DNA of 64,000 nt from Dirofilaria immitis (lineage: Eukaryota; Nematoda; Chromadorea; Rhabditida; Onchocercidae), in assembly GCA_024305405.1 (NCBI GenBank), contig JAKNDB010000064.1, positions 1,550,001 through 1,614,000 on the forward strand. Reading direction: 5' to 3'. Both the position numbers and the translations under genes were made by a program. Numbering within the stretch: the first letter of the stretch is position 1; the number at the start of each line of letters is the position of its first letter. Below the pieces are notes generated by a model. That model was given only the letters and a program-made list of their open reading frames with translations. It did no database searches and had not been told where the DNA came from. Of the stretch, positions 1 through 13,220 are shown piece after piece.

Positions 1-517
1 ATACCTACTCACATTCGTACCTTTACTCATATTTATCTATACCTATATATTGATATTTATATTTATCAATATTTTTTATATTTCATTTTTACTTATAATA
101 GTCCAGTCTATTATAGCTATATTTAATCCATCTTCCATACACACACATATCATTTTTATCTTATAATAATATCTATACCTATAATCAATATTTATCTATA
201 TATTTTATTTTTATTTATAAATAATACTTTATCCATGCTTAAACTAAGCGATACTTTATACGCGAGCAATCTTATTATTGATTAACTTATTAAAATTTGA
301 GCATTAAAAAGTATTTCTGATTATTCAAAAGGTCATTAGGGTCAATACGTTTTTCTCACTAATGATTTTATTTTGATCTTTTTATCATTATAGTAGTTTA
401 CAGTTTCATGCTTCAAATAAGCTACCTGTCGTTAGCATATTATGATTTGATAAGTTAGAAGAAAAAACAAAAAAAAAGTTTCCTTCTTCTAGGACCAGTG
501 TAAGTGACCTTTTCTCG
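1..517. promoter_or_regulatory. ceh-13 upstream region
   Basis: This stretch is AT-rich with no coding signal. Its first 230 bases are a degenerate run built of TATTTATAT- and CTATACCTAT-like words. A pyrimidine-rich stretch ending in AG at 481-492 lies 25 bases before the ceh-13 ATG and could be a spliced-leader trans-splice acceptor. That role is inferred from position and consensus only. Confidence 0.4.
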
Positions 518-3500
518 ATGAGTTGCACCGAATCTTATATTGGTTCATCAAGTCCATCTAATACTTATTCACATTACGGTGAATGGTCATCATCCGGTGG
601 CTATATTTCAACCTCAACAACACCATATCCACCAACATCATCATATGGTCATCATTTACCTCCACCAAGTACATCATCACATTGGATTACAAGTGCTACC
701 AATTATGCTCAAAATCAACAAACGCCTAATGCTCAATCTATCGAACAATCTCAATCATCAACTCCTACTGCTACTACAGTTGCTACGATTGCAGCTGCAT
801 CTACAGCTGCTACTATTGCAGCAAGTACAGCAAATACGTATAAATGGATGCATATCAAACGTGCTGTTACAAAATCATCAGGTTATCCTTTTTTCTTTTA
901 ACAAATAATAATAATAATAATTATTATTATTACTGTAATTATGATTCTTACTATAGGATAAAATACAATGATTAATCATCTAATCATCAAATATTCTATG
1001 AATTTTAGGATATTTTACGTGCAATTTATTAACGAAATAATACGTTGATTCTATTTGGTCAAATGAAATTTAGCATATAAATAAAATGAAATGATAAATT
1101 TTAATATTGTATTGCTAAAGATAACAATTATAGCATAATTAAAATAGTTATTATCAATTTCAAAAAAAAAAAAAAAAGCGAAGGGAAAAAAGAAATCTGA
1201 ATTAATTATCAATCTGATTAGTGATAAGTTTTATTTTTAATAATTTAAATTTTAGAATTTAATATTGTAAGAAAAGAAAAAAGAAAAATGAGAAATATTT
1301 ATTTAAATTGTTAATAAATTGTGATAAAATGTGGATAGAAAAAAAAGATGATAAAAATATTTATCAGATAAGATTTGTTAAAGTTTCTAAAAATTTTTAT
1401 TATTAATTTAAAAATTAGAAAATAAAAATGTTAGAATAGAAATTACAAAAAAAAAAAAAAAATAATTTACAATAGTATCCCGTATATAAATACTATTATA
1501 TTCATTACTATAAATAATCATTTGAATGATTTTAATTCTATTTTTATAGTACCAAAACGACGTGTGATCGAAGATACGAATGCGATACGTACAAATTTTA
1601 CCACTCATCAATTAACCGAACTTGAAAAAGAATATTATACATCGAAATATTTAAATCGAACAAGGCGAGCTGAAATTGCATCTATCCTACAACTGAATGA
1701 AACTCAAGTAATCATATAATTACTATCTACCGTATATATATATGTCTAATTTATTCAATTTATTTCATTAAATTATTATTATTTTTTTTTTTAAACAAAA
1801 TAAAACGAATAAATCGAATAAATAAATTTATATAGAAGATAAGAAATTAATGATATAAATCAATGATACATTTATTGTTAACTAAAAACACATTTTTCTT
1901 CTTATCTTATCATTTTATTTTTTATATCTATTGAGCAAATATTTACGCATAAATTACAAAATAGCTAAATACAGAATAACTAAATAAATAAATAATTGAG
2001 CAAAAAATTTTTGATTTATTTTATAGTTATAATATTTTCGTTATTTCCTACAATTATAATGATTTTGTACGACTTTTGTGCTATATTAATTTAAAAATAT
2101 TAAATTAAATTTTAATTAAATTAATCGATTTATTAAATACTTTTATTTTTCTTTTCTTTTACAAATATATGATAGTTTAAAAAAAAAAAATTATCAAAAT
2201 TATTTACTAATTTATCTTTTAAAGCATTGTTAAAAAAAATCAAATCAAAAAAAATTAATTGGATCAAAATTGCTATATGATTAATATATTATGAGTTATT
2301 CTCGAACAATCAATATTTATATTCCAATTTATATTCCAATTCTTATTTCTTTTATTTAAAAAAAAAAAAAAAACGAAAACTTTTCAATCTAATCTTTAAT
2401 TTTTGATATTTTAATTAATATACAACAATTTTTCAGCAACTTTGCTAATTTCAAAAAAAAAAATGCTTCTGCTATTTTTAACTGCTTTATCAATGCATTT
2501 ATCACTAATGATTTATTTCGAAAATTATAAAATTTTCCTTAAAAAAAAAGTTGCTAACTTTTAAGAAAAAAAAACTTTAAAGCTATCCATTATTTCAATT
2601 TATTTCATCCTATTTTCTATACGTAAATTTCTTGACGTATCTTATATTGTTCGAGAGTAAGAAAAGAAATGATAAAAAAATTATCTTTAAAATAATTTGA
2701 AAAAATTCAATGTTAGATGATAACGAATTCCGTGCTTTCTTTTTCTCTCGGTAATACGCATTACACGCATTACACGCATTACACGCTCCTAACAATTTTA
2801 ATTTTACTTAAAAATAAAAGGAAAGTAAAGAAGGAAAAAACAACTTATAAAAGATTTATTTGATAAATAATTGAATCAAAATAAATTAATTTAATTTACT
2901 TTTATTGGCAATAAATTTATTTTTTATGTTATCAATAACAATTATATTTAAAAATTTTAATTATTATCATCATTATTTATACATACATTTAATCATGATA
3001 ATCGTATTACGATTATAATCGGGTAAATACCTAGTATTGATAACAATTATCGTGACATTTATATTAATAATTCACTATCATTATATTATCAACAACAAGT
3101 ATTTAAAAATTAGTTTCTTTTCGAGATTTTAATTATTATCAAACTGATAACAATTGTCATTACATTTATTTTAATAATTCTTCCTATTACGTAGTAGAAT
3201 ACTGAAATATTGTCGAAATTATTCTAATTGATTTACTATTTTTTGCCATTGCTTATTGATCATTATTTAAATCTATCGATATATGATTCTAAAACAAATC
3301 CAATCATAAATATACCTCTAATATTGATCAGTTTTAAAATCAGCCTGATTGATTAACTTTGTAATCGATATTACTGATAATTATGAGAAGTGTATTATTT
3401 TTTTGCTCAATTTTATCTTTAATAATTATTTCCTGATGCTATAATAATTAATAGTAATAACTAATAATTAGGATAAAATCGTAATATCTATTTCTTGATT

Positions 3501-4946
3501 ATACAAACGATTTTTTTGCCTAATTCTTTCTTTAATAATTATTTCCTGATGCTATAATAATTAATAGTAACAACTAATAATTATGATAAAATCGTAATAT
3601 CTATTTCTTGAATATACAATCTTTTATAAATTACGAAATTAAATTTTAACACAAAACAATGCTAATACTATGATTAATATCATAGCATACCGTAATATCT
3701 ATGTATCAATTTTTAAACAAACACTGGAATATATGGCCTTATTGGCTGTCAGATTTTTAAAATAAAATTTCCATTTGATTTTAGATTAAAAAAAAGCCAA
3801 GCAGCAACGAATTGACAATTCTAACGCTACGCCGATTTCATTTTCTAACTGCATGAAACATTTCACAAAAAAAAAAAAATTAACTTATGGTTGATTGAAC
3901 ATACAGTAGGATGAAATGAAAAATTTTGTTAACACATTATGATTAAATTCAAAAGTTACACGATTAATAATGATACGGTAGTTGATGATAGTATTTCTGT
4001 AATGATTAAATCTTGTATAATGTTTTTTAATACGATAATAGTGATACGGTAGTCGATAATAACGATTCTGTAATGATTATATTTTTTAATTTTTTTTTGC
4101 CAACAAACAATATTAAAAATATCATTTAAGAATAAACTTACAGTAAATTATTTTCAATTAAAAATTAAAATTTTCTTAAGTATTACTGTATTCGTATAAG
4201 GATGATTATATTTTTACATATATAAATTGTATATTCATTTATTTGTTATTTCTATCAAATTTTCGAACATTTGAATGTTTTTTAGGTATGAAATTTAGAA
4301 GAAGAAAAAGAATTAAACATTCAATGAATAATCAAATAAATTGTAATTAAATAAATTATTCGAGAATTTGAATGATTCGAGAATTTGACTAATTCAAGAA
4401 TTTGTTTATTTTTTTCTTATAACTATATAAAAGGAAAGAGAGAAATTACTAAAATTGCAAACCATCATTCGAGATTTACCAGACTAAGCAAAAGAGTGAA
4501 TCAAATACAAATTTCAAACTAAGTTATTATAATCTCATGGGAGAGATGAGAAAGAAATTTTGCATAAATGAGTTGTGATAAAAATAAATGAAAATGTAAT
4601 GCAAATATATGGACAAATATTTTGTAAACTGTAAATAAATAAATGATTGAAAATTTTTTGGAATAGATTTTAGGTTAAAGAATATGCGATTTTAATTTAG
4701 GAATAAATTTTTAGGTTAAAAATATGCGATTTTAATTTAGAAATAAATTTCAGGTAAAAATATGGTTTCAAAATCGTCGTATGAAAGAAAAAAGCGACAA
4801 AAGAACAAGCTTTCCTGGCACGTGGTGGTATACCATTAACACCATGTAAAGCACCTCCACAACAACGAACAATAACCAGAGATGGTACTACCACCACCTG
4901 GTCCTCCGAATCATCTACTGGTACTCCTAATGATTCCCGAAACTAA
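518..4946 (+). CDS. ceh-13: Labial/Hox1 homeodomain protein CEH-13 (apparent frameshifts in exon 3)
   Basis: Anterior Hox transcription factor. Exons are 518-881, 1550-1707 and 4754-4946; all splice phases join cleanly (1, then 0). Exon 1 encodes a Ser/Thr/Pro/Tyr-rich N-terminus and ends with the labial-type hexapeptide TYKWMHIKR, the PBC/Exd-binding motif. Exon 2 encodes most of the homeodomain, with [31 protein letters not shown], split here only by description: [16 protein letters not shown] then [15 protein letters not shown]. Exon 3 supplies helix 3, [13 protein letters not shown]. The [13 protein letters not shown] block is diagnostic of labial/Hox1. Directly after NRRMKEK the reading frame breaks: adding one A to the run at 4788-4793 and one to the run at 4799-4802 gives [14 protein letters not shown] and an open tail to the stop at 4944-4946. 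As written the frame stops early. I regard the breaks as sequence errors, because a functional tail is preserved downstream. Confidence 0.9.
882..1549 (+). other. ceh-13 intron 1
   Basis: This 668-bp intron separates the hexapeptide exon from the homeobox exon, as in many Hox genes. The donor is G|GTTATC (weak) and the acceptor ATTTTTATAG. It contains A/T homopolymers only; no further gene was seen. Confidence 0.7.
2752..2788. repeat. Nonanucleotide tandem repeat
   Basis: About four copies of ATTACACGC, the first diverged, inside ceh-13 intron 2. It is a simple satellite with higher GC than its surroundings. Confidence 0.8.
3418..3618. repeat. Direct duplication, period 113 bp
   Basis: Two near-identical copies of about 86 bp (3418-3503 and 3531-3618). 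Both start TTTAATAATTATTTCCTGAT and contain GATAAAATCGTAATATC, with only a few substitutions. They lie in ceh-13 intron 2 and indicate a recent local duplication. Confidence 0.85.
3967..4095. repeat. Direct duplication with TGATACGGTAGT core
   Basis: Two diverged copies of about 65 bp, offset by about 71 bp. Each contains TGATACGGTAGT (3971-3982 and 4042-4053), followed by a GATAATA-like stretch and TTCTGTAATGATTA. The same 12-mer recurs at 11004-11015. Confidence 0.7.
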
Positions 4947-5236
4947 TACCACCATCATCTCTATGAGCCAAAACTATAAATAAATTATAAATCGAGCTGA
5001 AATGACAGACCAACTAATTAATTATTTCTTTCAATTGCCAACTATCTCGTAATACATCGAGCGTTAGTTCATTTTTCCACATCCAACCACATTTTCATCT
5101 AATTTTTTTCTTCCTTTTTTTTTTCTTTCTTACACCTCAAATATGTAAGAGGGATCGATTAGAAATTAGCATAGAAATTTTAAAAATTTATTTTCATCTT
5201 TTATCAATTTATCACTACAAACGATTCTCTCGTCAT

Positions 5237-5415
5237 TCTTGTTAATTTAATCTGATAATTAAGCTCTTGTTAATTCAGTTTGATAATTAAGCAAAATTGA
5301 CAAAATTTGTTTCATATTAATCCAGTCTGATAATTAGGCAAGATTGAAAAAGTTTGATTCTTGTTAATTCAATCTGATAATTAAGCTCTTGCTAATTCAG
5401 TTTGATAATTAAGCA
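5237..5415. repeat. Tandem copies of a 'CTTGTTAATTCAGTCTGATAATTAAG' type unit
   Basis: Five imperfect copies of a unit with the cores TTAATTCAGT and TCTGATAATTAAGC, separated by variable spacers. They lie just 3' of ceh-13. Confidence 0.75.
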
Positions 5416-6902
5416 AAACTGAAAATTGATCAGGTATTTTTGATTTTTGTTTTTGATTAATGAATTTGTGAAAATTAATATAAAATTTCATAATACTAAT
5501 TAATTATAGCAAAGATTTATTTAAGGCATTTTGTTCGAAATTATCTGATAATGTTGTTTTGATAAATAAAAATTCTTTTTATTTTTGTTTATTTTTAAAT
5601 TATCACAAAGTAAGCTAAATTTGAAACTATTCGTTAAATTTTATTATTTTTCTTTTCTAAAAATTTATCAATTCAAAATTGCTCATTTTATTACCTATTT
5701 TTAGCAATTTAGAACTACTGAAATTATTTGCAAATTTCGAATTGATAATTTTTTGAATGATATCTTTATCAGTCATTTTCACCGTAACAGATATTTTTTT
5801 TTATCATTTTCAATGAATGATATCTTTTATCAGCCATTTTTATCCACCTTAACACCTTTTTACCGTTTGCTTATTTTCATATTTTATTAATTGATTTTAA
5901 AAAATATCATCGATTAAGTTTAGAGAAATGCAATGATAGCTTTTTTAAAGGTTGGAAAAAGTTTTTTTTCTGTTTTGACAAAACAATTAATATATTATGT
6001 AGCATTTTCAAAATACAATTAATTTTATTATCAAATATTTTTTATGAATTTAAATTTTAAATTTAAATTTTTAAAATTTTTTCTTCTTTTTTTGATGCTT
6101 ACTTTGTGTGATTGTTTAAATGTAAAATTATAAATTTTAAGAATGTTAAAAATGAAAGATGAATTAAATTTAGATTAATAATAAAATAATAATTATTATT
6201 ATTGATAATTAAATTAAGTAAATGGTTCTTTCATTTCAAATTCAGGTTATTCAGGTTAATTCATCATCATCATTATCATCTATTTGAAATTTGTGACCTT
6301 TTCTTTTTTTTTTTTCTTTTAAATCGCTTCATTTCTTCTACTTTTGCAAATAGTATAATTGCAATTTGTTTTGATAAATTTATGTTTTTGTTTATCAAAT
6401 TTTAGAAACGATTATTAATATTTGAAGAATGGACGATAAATGAATTTAAATGAAAGTATTATTCAAGTTTTAAACAATTATAAAATCTAATCATTTTTAT
6501 TAAATTCTCAATGAAACATAAATATTTCATATCATTTTCAACTTATCGGATGTAAATAAAAGTTTTGATCAAAATGATTAGATGATGATAGAATAGATTG
6601 AAATTATCAAATAAAAGCAACATGAAAACAAGTTCTTCTCGCCTCATCACAAAACAATTCATTAAATTGTATTTGAACTTTCATTGATAATAATAAATTT
6701 TTATTTTTAAATTGTTTTTTTTTTGTTTTCCAAAGTTTTCCTAGTCTGTTCATTTCTTCTAAGATTCGTTTTCGATAAATTTTTAACAAGATATTTTAAA
6801 ATTTTAACCAATGCATTTATTTATTCATTTATTTCGAAACTTAGGTATGAATTTAAATAAATGAAATAAAAAAATTAAAATTTTACGATTATTATTATAG
6901 TA

Positions 6903-7066
6903 GATTATTGATTGGAATAATAAAATTAATTTCAAATATTTTAAACAATTAAACCATTGATTAAATATATATTGAAAATTTACAAAGGAAAAAAAAGCAT
7001 ATTTCATCATTTAATTTAAAAGTTTAAAATATTTGAAATTAATTTTTACTATTATAATCAATAATC
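6903..7066. repeat. Long inverted repeat (about 45-bp arms, 75-bp loop)
   Basis: The arm at 6903-6946 and the arm at 7022-7066 are nearly perfect reverse complements. Both contain GATTATTGATT and AATTAATTTCAAATATTTTA read on the same sense. The structure could be a MITE-like remnant or a hairpin-forming palindrome; no target-site duplication was identified. Confidence 0.75.
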
Positions 7067-7476
7067 TTATGCAATATTGTATAATTTGAATTATCTGAAA
7101 TTTATATTTGATTTCATAACAGATGCTAAATAATTTTATTAAAATTCATTTCCTTATATTCAAATTAATTTCAAGTATAGATAAAATATAAGCATTAGTT
7201 ATATTTGTAGTAGGAAAAAAAAGTTTTTTTAATACTATTATTTTATTTATAAATTAAGTAAACAAGGAAGAAATTAATTCGATAAATAAAACTAAATTTC
7301 AACTTTCATTCTTGACTTCACTTTTACTGCAATAATTATGGTAATAATTATTTTTATCATTGATTTATACCGTATTTTTATCACTGATTTATATCAAGTA
7401 TTACATTACTTAAATACTTGAATATATAAAAAAAAAAGATCATACAATTTTACTCTTTAGAAAACGAGAAACATTA

Positions 7477-8178
7477 AAGAGAAAGAGAGAGAGAGAAGGA
7501 GAGAGAGACGGAAAAAAAGAGAGAAATATTTTGTAGAAAAATGTTATGTACTATTTTTGAATTTTTGACAGAAAAAAAAAAAACGAAGAAAAAAGAAAAC
7601 TATAGTACAGAATAATATATAGAGATGGTTTGAAGTAAAAAGTTTTGAAAAAAAGTTTTTAAAAATTTTTGAAATGTTAGAGTAGTTTAGAAATGAATGT
7701 ATTAAATGATAATAGTTGAAGATGGCGCAAAACAAATTCTTACTCTTTCTCGTTTTGTAACAACAAAAAATGGAAAAAAAAAAAAAAAAGAACGATAAGT
7801 TCAAATTAGATTGATCTCGATCTTGTGTGTATTATATAAAATGTGGGTGTTAGTTGAAGCGGTAACATCAAAGAATTTTTCGTTTTTTTTTTTTTTTGTT
7901 TGAAAAGAATGCATTGGATGACAGTTTCGCTCGTTGTGATTCAACAAAGTTCCTTTGAATCCTCTCTCTCTCTCTCTCTCTCTTTCAAAAAACTTTTTTA
8001 TATGTTTCTACCAACTTCTTAAAACCAAAATTGATTGATGTGTTAAATCCAAAAAAAAAAAAAAAAAACGGAGCAAAAGAAAGAAGGAAGAAGATAAAAA
8101 ACAAAGTCAATTAGTTCCAGTTTGGCAAACAAACAACCAACCTGAAATTCCTTCCTTCCTCTCTCTCTCTCTCTCTTT
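7477..8178. repeat. GA and CT microsatellite cluster
   Basis: GA runs near 7477-7508 and CT runs at about 7962-7983 and 8158-8178, mixed with A/T homopolymers. Simple-sequence DNA, no gene. Confidence 0.85.
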
Positions 8179-8690
8179 CTGTCCTAAAAAAGAAAAAAAT
8201 AATACATACAAAAAAAAAAAGGGAAAGACGAAGGAAAAAGGTCACAAAAAATATCAAAGTTTCTTCTAATTATATTTTCATTAAAATAATTTATATTATC
8301 AATTTTTTTCGAAAAAAATCAATCAATCAATTAATCGATAAAAATAATTTCAATCGTTTTAATCAATTATTCTAGTAAATATGACGAGAATGCTTATTTT
8401 TAGACGAAAATCATTTATCGTTTTTATCATTATTAATTTTTTTTCCCTTCCATTTCCCTCTTTTTTTTTAAGGTTTATTTGTTTTCAAAAAAGTTTCTTT
8501 CGTTTTTTACTAAGCCCTAATAGAGTCCTATATAGGTAATGAAGCCTTTAATATGTCTATCTTACGATAATATTGGAGATGATGGTTTGATCCTTTATTT
8601 TTTCTTATTTCAAATTTTTAATAAACTTTTCCTTTTTTTTTTATTTTGATATATTGGCGAAATTTGCAAACAAATACTTATTACTTGGTA

Positions 8691-8720
8691 TTATATATAT
8701 ATATATATATATACATATAT
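8691..8720. repeat. TA microsatellite
   Basis: Alternating TA over about 30 bases. Confidence 0.85.
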
Positions 8721-9000
8721 GACATTTATTGTTAATATTTGTGATAGTAAAAGAAAAAAAAAAGATTTTTGTCAAATTTTTTTTTCCCTTTTTATTTTCT
8801 CATTAAAATGCTGATAAAATGAATATGAAAAAGTTTTAGGGACAAAGAAATAATTTTGAGAGGGAAGAAGTTGTAAAATGGTTAAATTGGTTTGCTACAA
8901 TTGGCTTCAAAAGATTAATCGATTAAATGGGTTTATTACATTTTTACTTTTTTTTTCAAAATATTATATCATATTCATAAATTGTAACATTGATTTATTA

Positions 9001-9111
9001 TCATTATTTATTATTATTATTATTACTATTATTATTATTATTATTGTTACTATTATTATTATTACTATTATTATTATTATTATTATTACTTTCGTTATTA
9101 TTATTAAGAAA
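9001..9111. repeat. TTA trinucleotide array
   Basis: An almost pure TTA/TTAC array. Any open frame through it (poly-Ile) is an artefact of the repeat. Confidence 0.9.
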
Positions 9112-12100
9112 GATTATTAGTTGAAAATATTTGAATGAAATGTAATTTTTGCAAAATAATAAAAATTAATTTAATTTATTAATTATTTTCAAATTTTTCT
9201 TTTTTTTGTTTTGTTTGTTTATTTATTTGTTTTTTTGTTTCAAAGAATTATTAAAAGTTTATAAATTTCTTTTGGAAAAGTTTGTTTCTAATATTTCTTT
9301 TTATTTTTTAAATTTTCAATTAATAGCAAATAAGTTTGATGAAATCTGAAATTTTTCTAGAAAAAAAGATGTATTGAATGTGATTATCGAGATTATACAT
9401 CATTCTCGATGTTTTTGATAAATATAATCAACAAAAAAAAAAGAAATTACCAAATGTTATTTGTTTTTTCGCAATTGCATGAGAAAATTTTATAAACAGA
9501 ATTTTTTAATAGAAAGTTTCTCGATCATTCAGGTAGCAAATTAAATGTTAAATTAAAGTTTTATTTTTATTAAAAAAAAAAATTAGGAAATATTTCGAAA
9601 AAGTATAATTTATCATTTATTATTTCATTTTTTTTGTGTCCTTTTATTTGATAGCTCTTTTTTTTTTCATAAATAATTTTATCATAAAAGTTTGTTTGTT
9701 TTTCATTTTGTTTGCAACAAATAAATGCAATAATTATGGATGAAATTTCCATTGTATATTAATTATTATAATTAATTCATTTTTAATTTAAAATTTGTAT
9801 ATTTCAAAAAAAAAAGAAATTTTAATTAAATATTAAAAGTATATTTTTACAATATTATGCCAATTTGATATTATACCAATTTAATATTACAGCAATTTGT
9901 TAAAAAGTTTAAAAATTTTAAAGTATTTGATTGTATTGTTCTTATTTGAATGACCTGAAAATAAATGAAACGTGTGGTACTTGATTTTTGTTTTGTTTCC
10001 AACGTATTCACGTTATTACGCCAATTTTTTTTTGTTTCTTTTACAATAAAAGATTTCTTATGATTGCGTGTCAAATTACGCGGTCGAGAAAAAAAAAAAA
10101 AAAAAAAGTAGAAAAATCATTCAGACCCAAATGCATATATGTATCATTTGCATATGGAAGGGATAGATGGAGCATTTATACTTTCCATTGCTTTTGACAA
10201 TATCCGACAACAATAAGAATTGTTTGGTCAAATTTGCATATGGAAAGTTTATCCGTTCGATATATGATAATCCTTTGGTAACAAACCATATAAGTAGGCA
10301 AAATTACTATACAAGAAAGAATAAATAGGGAAATAGGATAGTAAAGGAAAAAAAAGAAAACCTTGAAGAAGATATTTAATCTTTGTTACCTTTTTTAAGC
10401 TTCAAATATTTTTTTAGAAATTTATACTTTTCTTTCTTCTTTTTTTTTTTTTTGTTCTTTTTTTCCAACATCTTGTTTATTTGTTTGTTTGTTTGCTTTT
10501 TTTTTTTGACTTTTTTTTCGTTGTGGTAATTTGTAAATGACAGGTGTTCATAGGGGAAAAAAAAGTTCATTTTTTTAGAACAAAATTTGTAAAATATTCA
10601 AAACATAAATTATTTAGGGAATTGAATTAATTATTTTATTTTAATTATATAGCTGACGAAGGAATATAATTGTAATTTGAAATAATAAAAAGTCACTTTT
10701 AAAATTTTTGAAAATTTTAATGAAAAATATTTAATACAATTTTAACAAAATAATTAAAATGAATGATTAATGCTTAAAAATAAACGATATGTTAGTTTTA
10801 TTTTAAATTATTTAATTGAATTTTAATAATTTATTATAAAAATTATTTGAAAAATTTATTATTTTATTAATTATTTATTTCAAAAAATCTTACTTTTTTT
10901 TCGTTCATTTTAGCAATGTTTAAATTTAATTTTTTTTTATTGTAATAATTATGATACAGTAATATTTAAAGGTAATATATAAATAAAAATATTGTAATAA
11001 GAATGATACGGTAGTATTTGAAAGTTTTTGCATCATAGATTATGAATAAGCAAAAAATGATAATTGTTTATTGGAGCATGCAAATTGGCAAGCTGTATAG
11101 ATGATGATATATTTGTTGCATAAATATAATTTGATTTGATCGAATCCAATTGATTTATTTGATACTAAGCCGAGAAGATGAAAGAATGTTATAAAAAAAG
11201 TTAAAGAATCGAATTACAAATTAATATTATCAATGAAAGAAAAAAGTTTTCAAAATACAGGTAAAATTAAAGGTAAGAACAATTATAAAAGGTAAAAAAA
11301 GAAATAAAAAATAAACAAAATTAAGAGAATTCAAACAAATCAATAAATGAACAATCATTATCAAAAATATCAAAACCATCCAACAATAACAATTATTATT
11401 GTGCCAAGATGATTGATCAAAACTATTAAGGGTATTATTATACTGTCCAATTTTACTTGCTCATTTATTTGATCTTACACAAAAAGTTTTCGTTCTACCG
11501 TCCATTATTGTGTGATAAGTTCATCGATAACAATGATAGGTTTTTGTTGAGCTGAGCTAAAATGTAAAGGGTATGTTGCTCGAGTTTTGGCGCAATGTGT
11601 GTTATCTATTCGGTTGTGTTGAATGTAAGATGGATGTGTAAGAAGTTTTGAGAAAGGATGAGCATCATCAGATAAAAGGAAAGCGACCATTTCAGCTGAC
11701 GATCAGGGATTGACGATAATGGGATCAGGAAGAGAATGGCCGCAAAATCTCCAGATCTCAATCTTGGCATCAGAAGTAGCAGCAACAACAGAAAATATAT
11801 ATAGTAAAATGCTCTAATATATGTTGTAATCCAATTTGGTGAAGAATTGGGACCAATTTCTTTCATACAAATTTTGAAATTCCTTTTCTTCAATTTGTAT
11901 TATTGGCACAATTAAAAACTTTTCAATAATACATCAAACATATAGACAGAATGATTTAATCAATAATTTATATGTTTTTAATAGCATCAATGTATATTAA
12001 AAAAATGTTACAAACATTAATGAATGATTTGATTCAAAAAGAAAATGCTATAAGAAATTTAATAATAAAAATAAAGTATCCTTCTCAATAATCTAACGAA

Positions 12101-12885
12101 GTTTTTTTTTAAATTTAATCATTGATTTTATCAATTTAACCTTGTAAACTATGCAATGTGAATGATATGAGATAGTAAAAGGAATACAGAGTTTGATAAC
12201 GTGATAAGAATTATAATAACAATTTTACAATTACTTCAATACCATTTAATTCATTACATAAAAAATAATACTCAGGATGCTAAGTTTAAATAATCATTTT
12301 TGAAGATTTGTTATTTTAATCAGTAATAATTACTGATACTGGCCAAGTGCAAGCTAACACATATCCTTATTGAGTTTATTCTTATCTTTTCTGGTCTCCA
12401 GAAATTTCAATCTAAGACCTGAATTCTTAATCATTTTGAATTATCACTGATCTAGCACCATCCATTATTCAGTATACAAATGAAATAATAGTTTTCAATT
12501 ATATCCTGATATATATTCAACTGAGATAACTCTTTTTCAAAAAGATTGAGAGCAGAAAATAAATATAATTAAACATTAATATTCAAACCGTACTTTCACT
12601 ACATTCTCGTTTAATTTATATAATTTAAATTAAATTAAACTTTCTTAGCGAAGAAGAATAGATCATACTATACTTATAGTAATCTTTATCAATTATTGTT
12701 ATTATAAATGCTCAATATTTAGTCGTTCATCATCGTCATAATACAAGAAGGATTATGTGTAAGTTGACCGTCTTCCCTGAGCTATAAATTATATTTGATC
12801 ATTTGTTTAATAATTTTTGAAGCATATATGATGAATTACGCCATTTGTTGGAATATATGTCGAAACATATCGACATTAAACAACA

Positions 12886-13220
12886 TATTATCATATTATC
12901 AATCTCTTAAATCATAAATTTAATGATATCGATTTAGTGATGACGATTACGAAGTTAATAAATGATTGAAATAATAAATTTGCATTTTCTATTATTAAAT
13001 TTAAATTTTTCAATGAAACATTTTATCAATTTCTGAAGAAAATTAAGAAATGAAAGTGAATAAATTATCACATTATCAGTCTCTTGAATCATAAATTTAA
13101 TGATATCGATCCAGTAATAACGGTTGTAAAGTTAAACATTAATAAATGATTGAAATAATTTTGCATTTGCTATCGTTAAATTTAAATTTCTCAATGAAAC
13201 ATTTCATCAATTTTTAGAAA
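12886..13220. repeat. Direct duplication, period about 177 bp
   Basis: Two copies of about 155 bp (roughly 12886-13040 and 13066-13220). Shared blocks in order include ATCATAAATTTAATGATATC, AATAAATGATTGAAATAAT and AATGAAACATTT. The copies differ by scattered substitutions and small indels. Confidence 0.8.

Larger units (their letters stand above)
1708..4753 (+). other. ceh-13 intron 2 (about 3 kb)
   Basis: The intron splits the homeobox just before VKIWFQN. The donor is CAA|GTAATC and the acceptor AAATTTCAG. It carries an ATTACACGC tandem run (about 2752-2788) and two direct duplications listed separately. Its length makes it a candidate site for Hox enhancers; no coding potential was seen. 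Confidence 0.65.

Noticed and set aside
540..908. Second plus frame in ceh-13 exon 1 (His/Gln/Leu-rich)
   Set aside because: It is an out-of-frame shadow; only the first frame contains the TYKWM hexapeptide and joins the homeobox exon in phase.
8878..9120. Plus-strand open frame ending in Ile/Thr repeats
   Set aside because: It runs through the TTA array and has no family resemblance or splice support.
12770..12790. TCCCTGAG word resembling the lin-4/mir-125 5' end
   Set aside because: Only eight bases match, the following bases do not, and no stable hairpin is visible around it.
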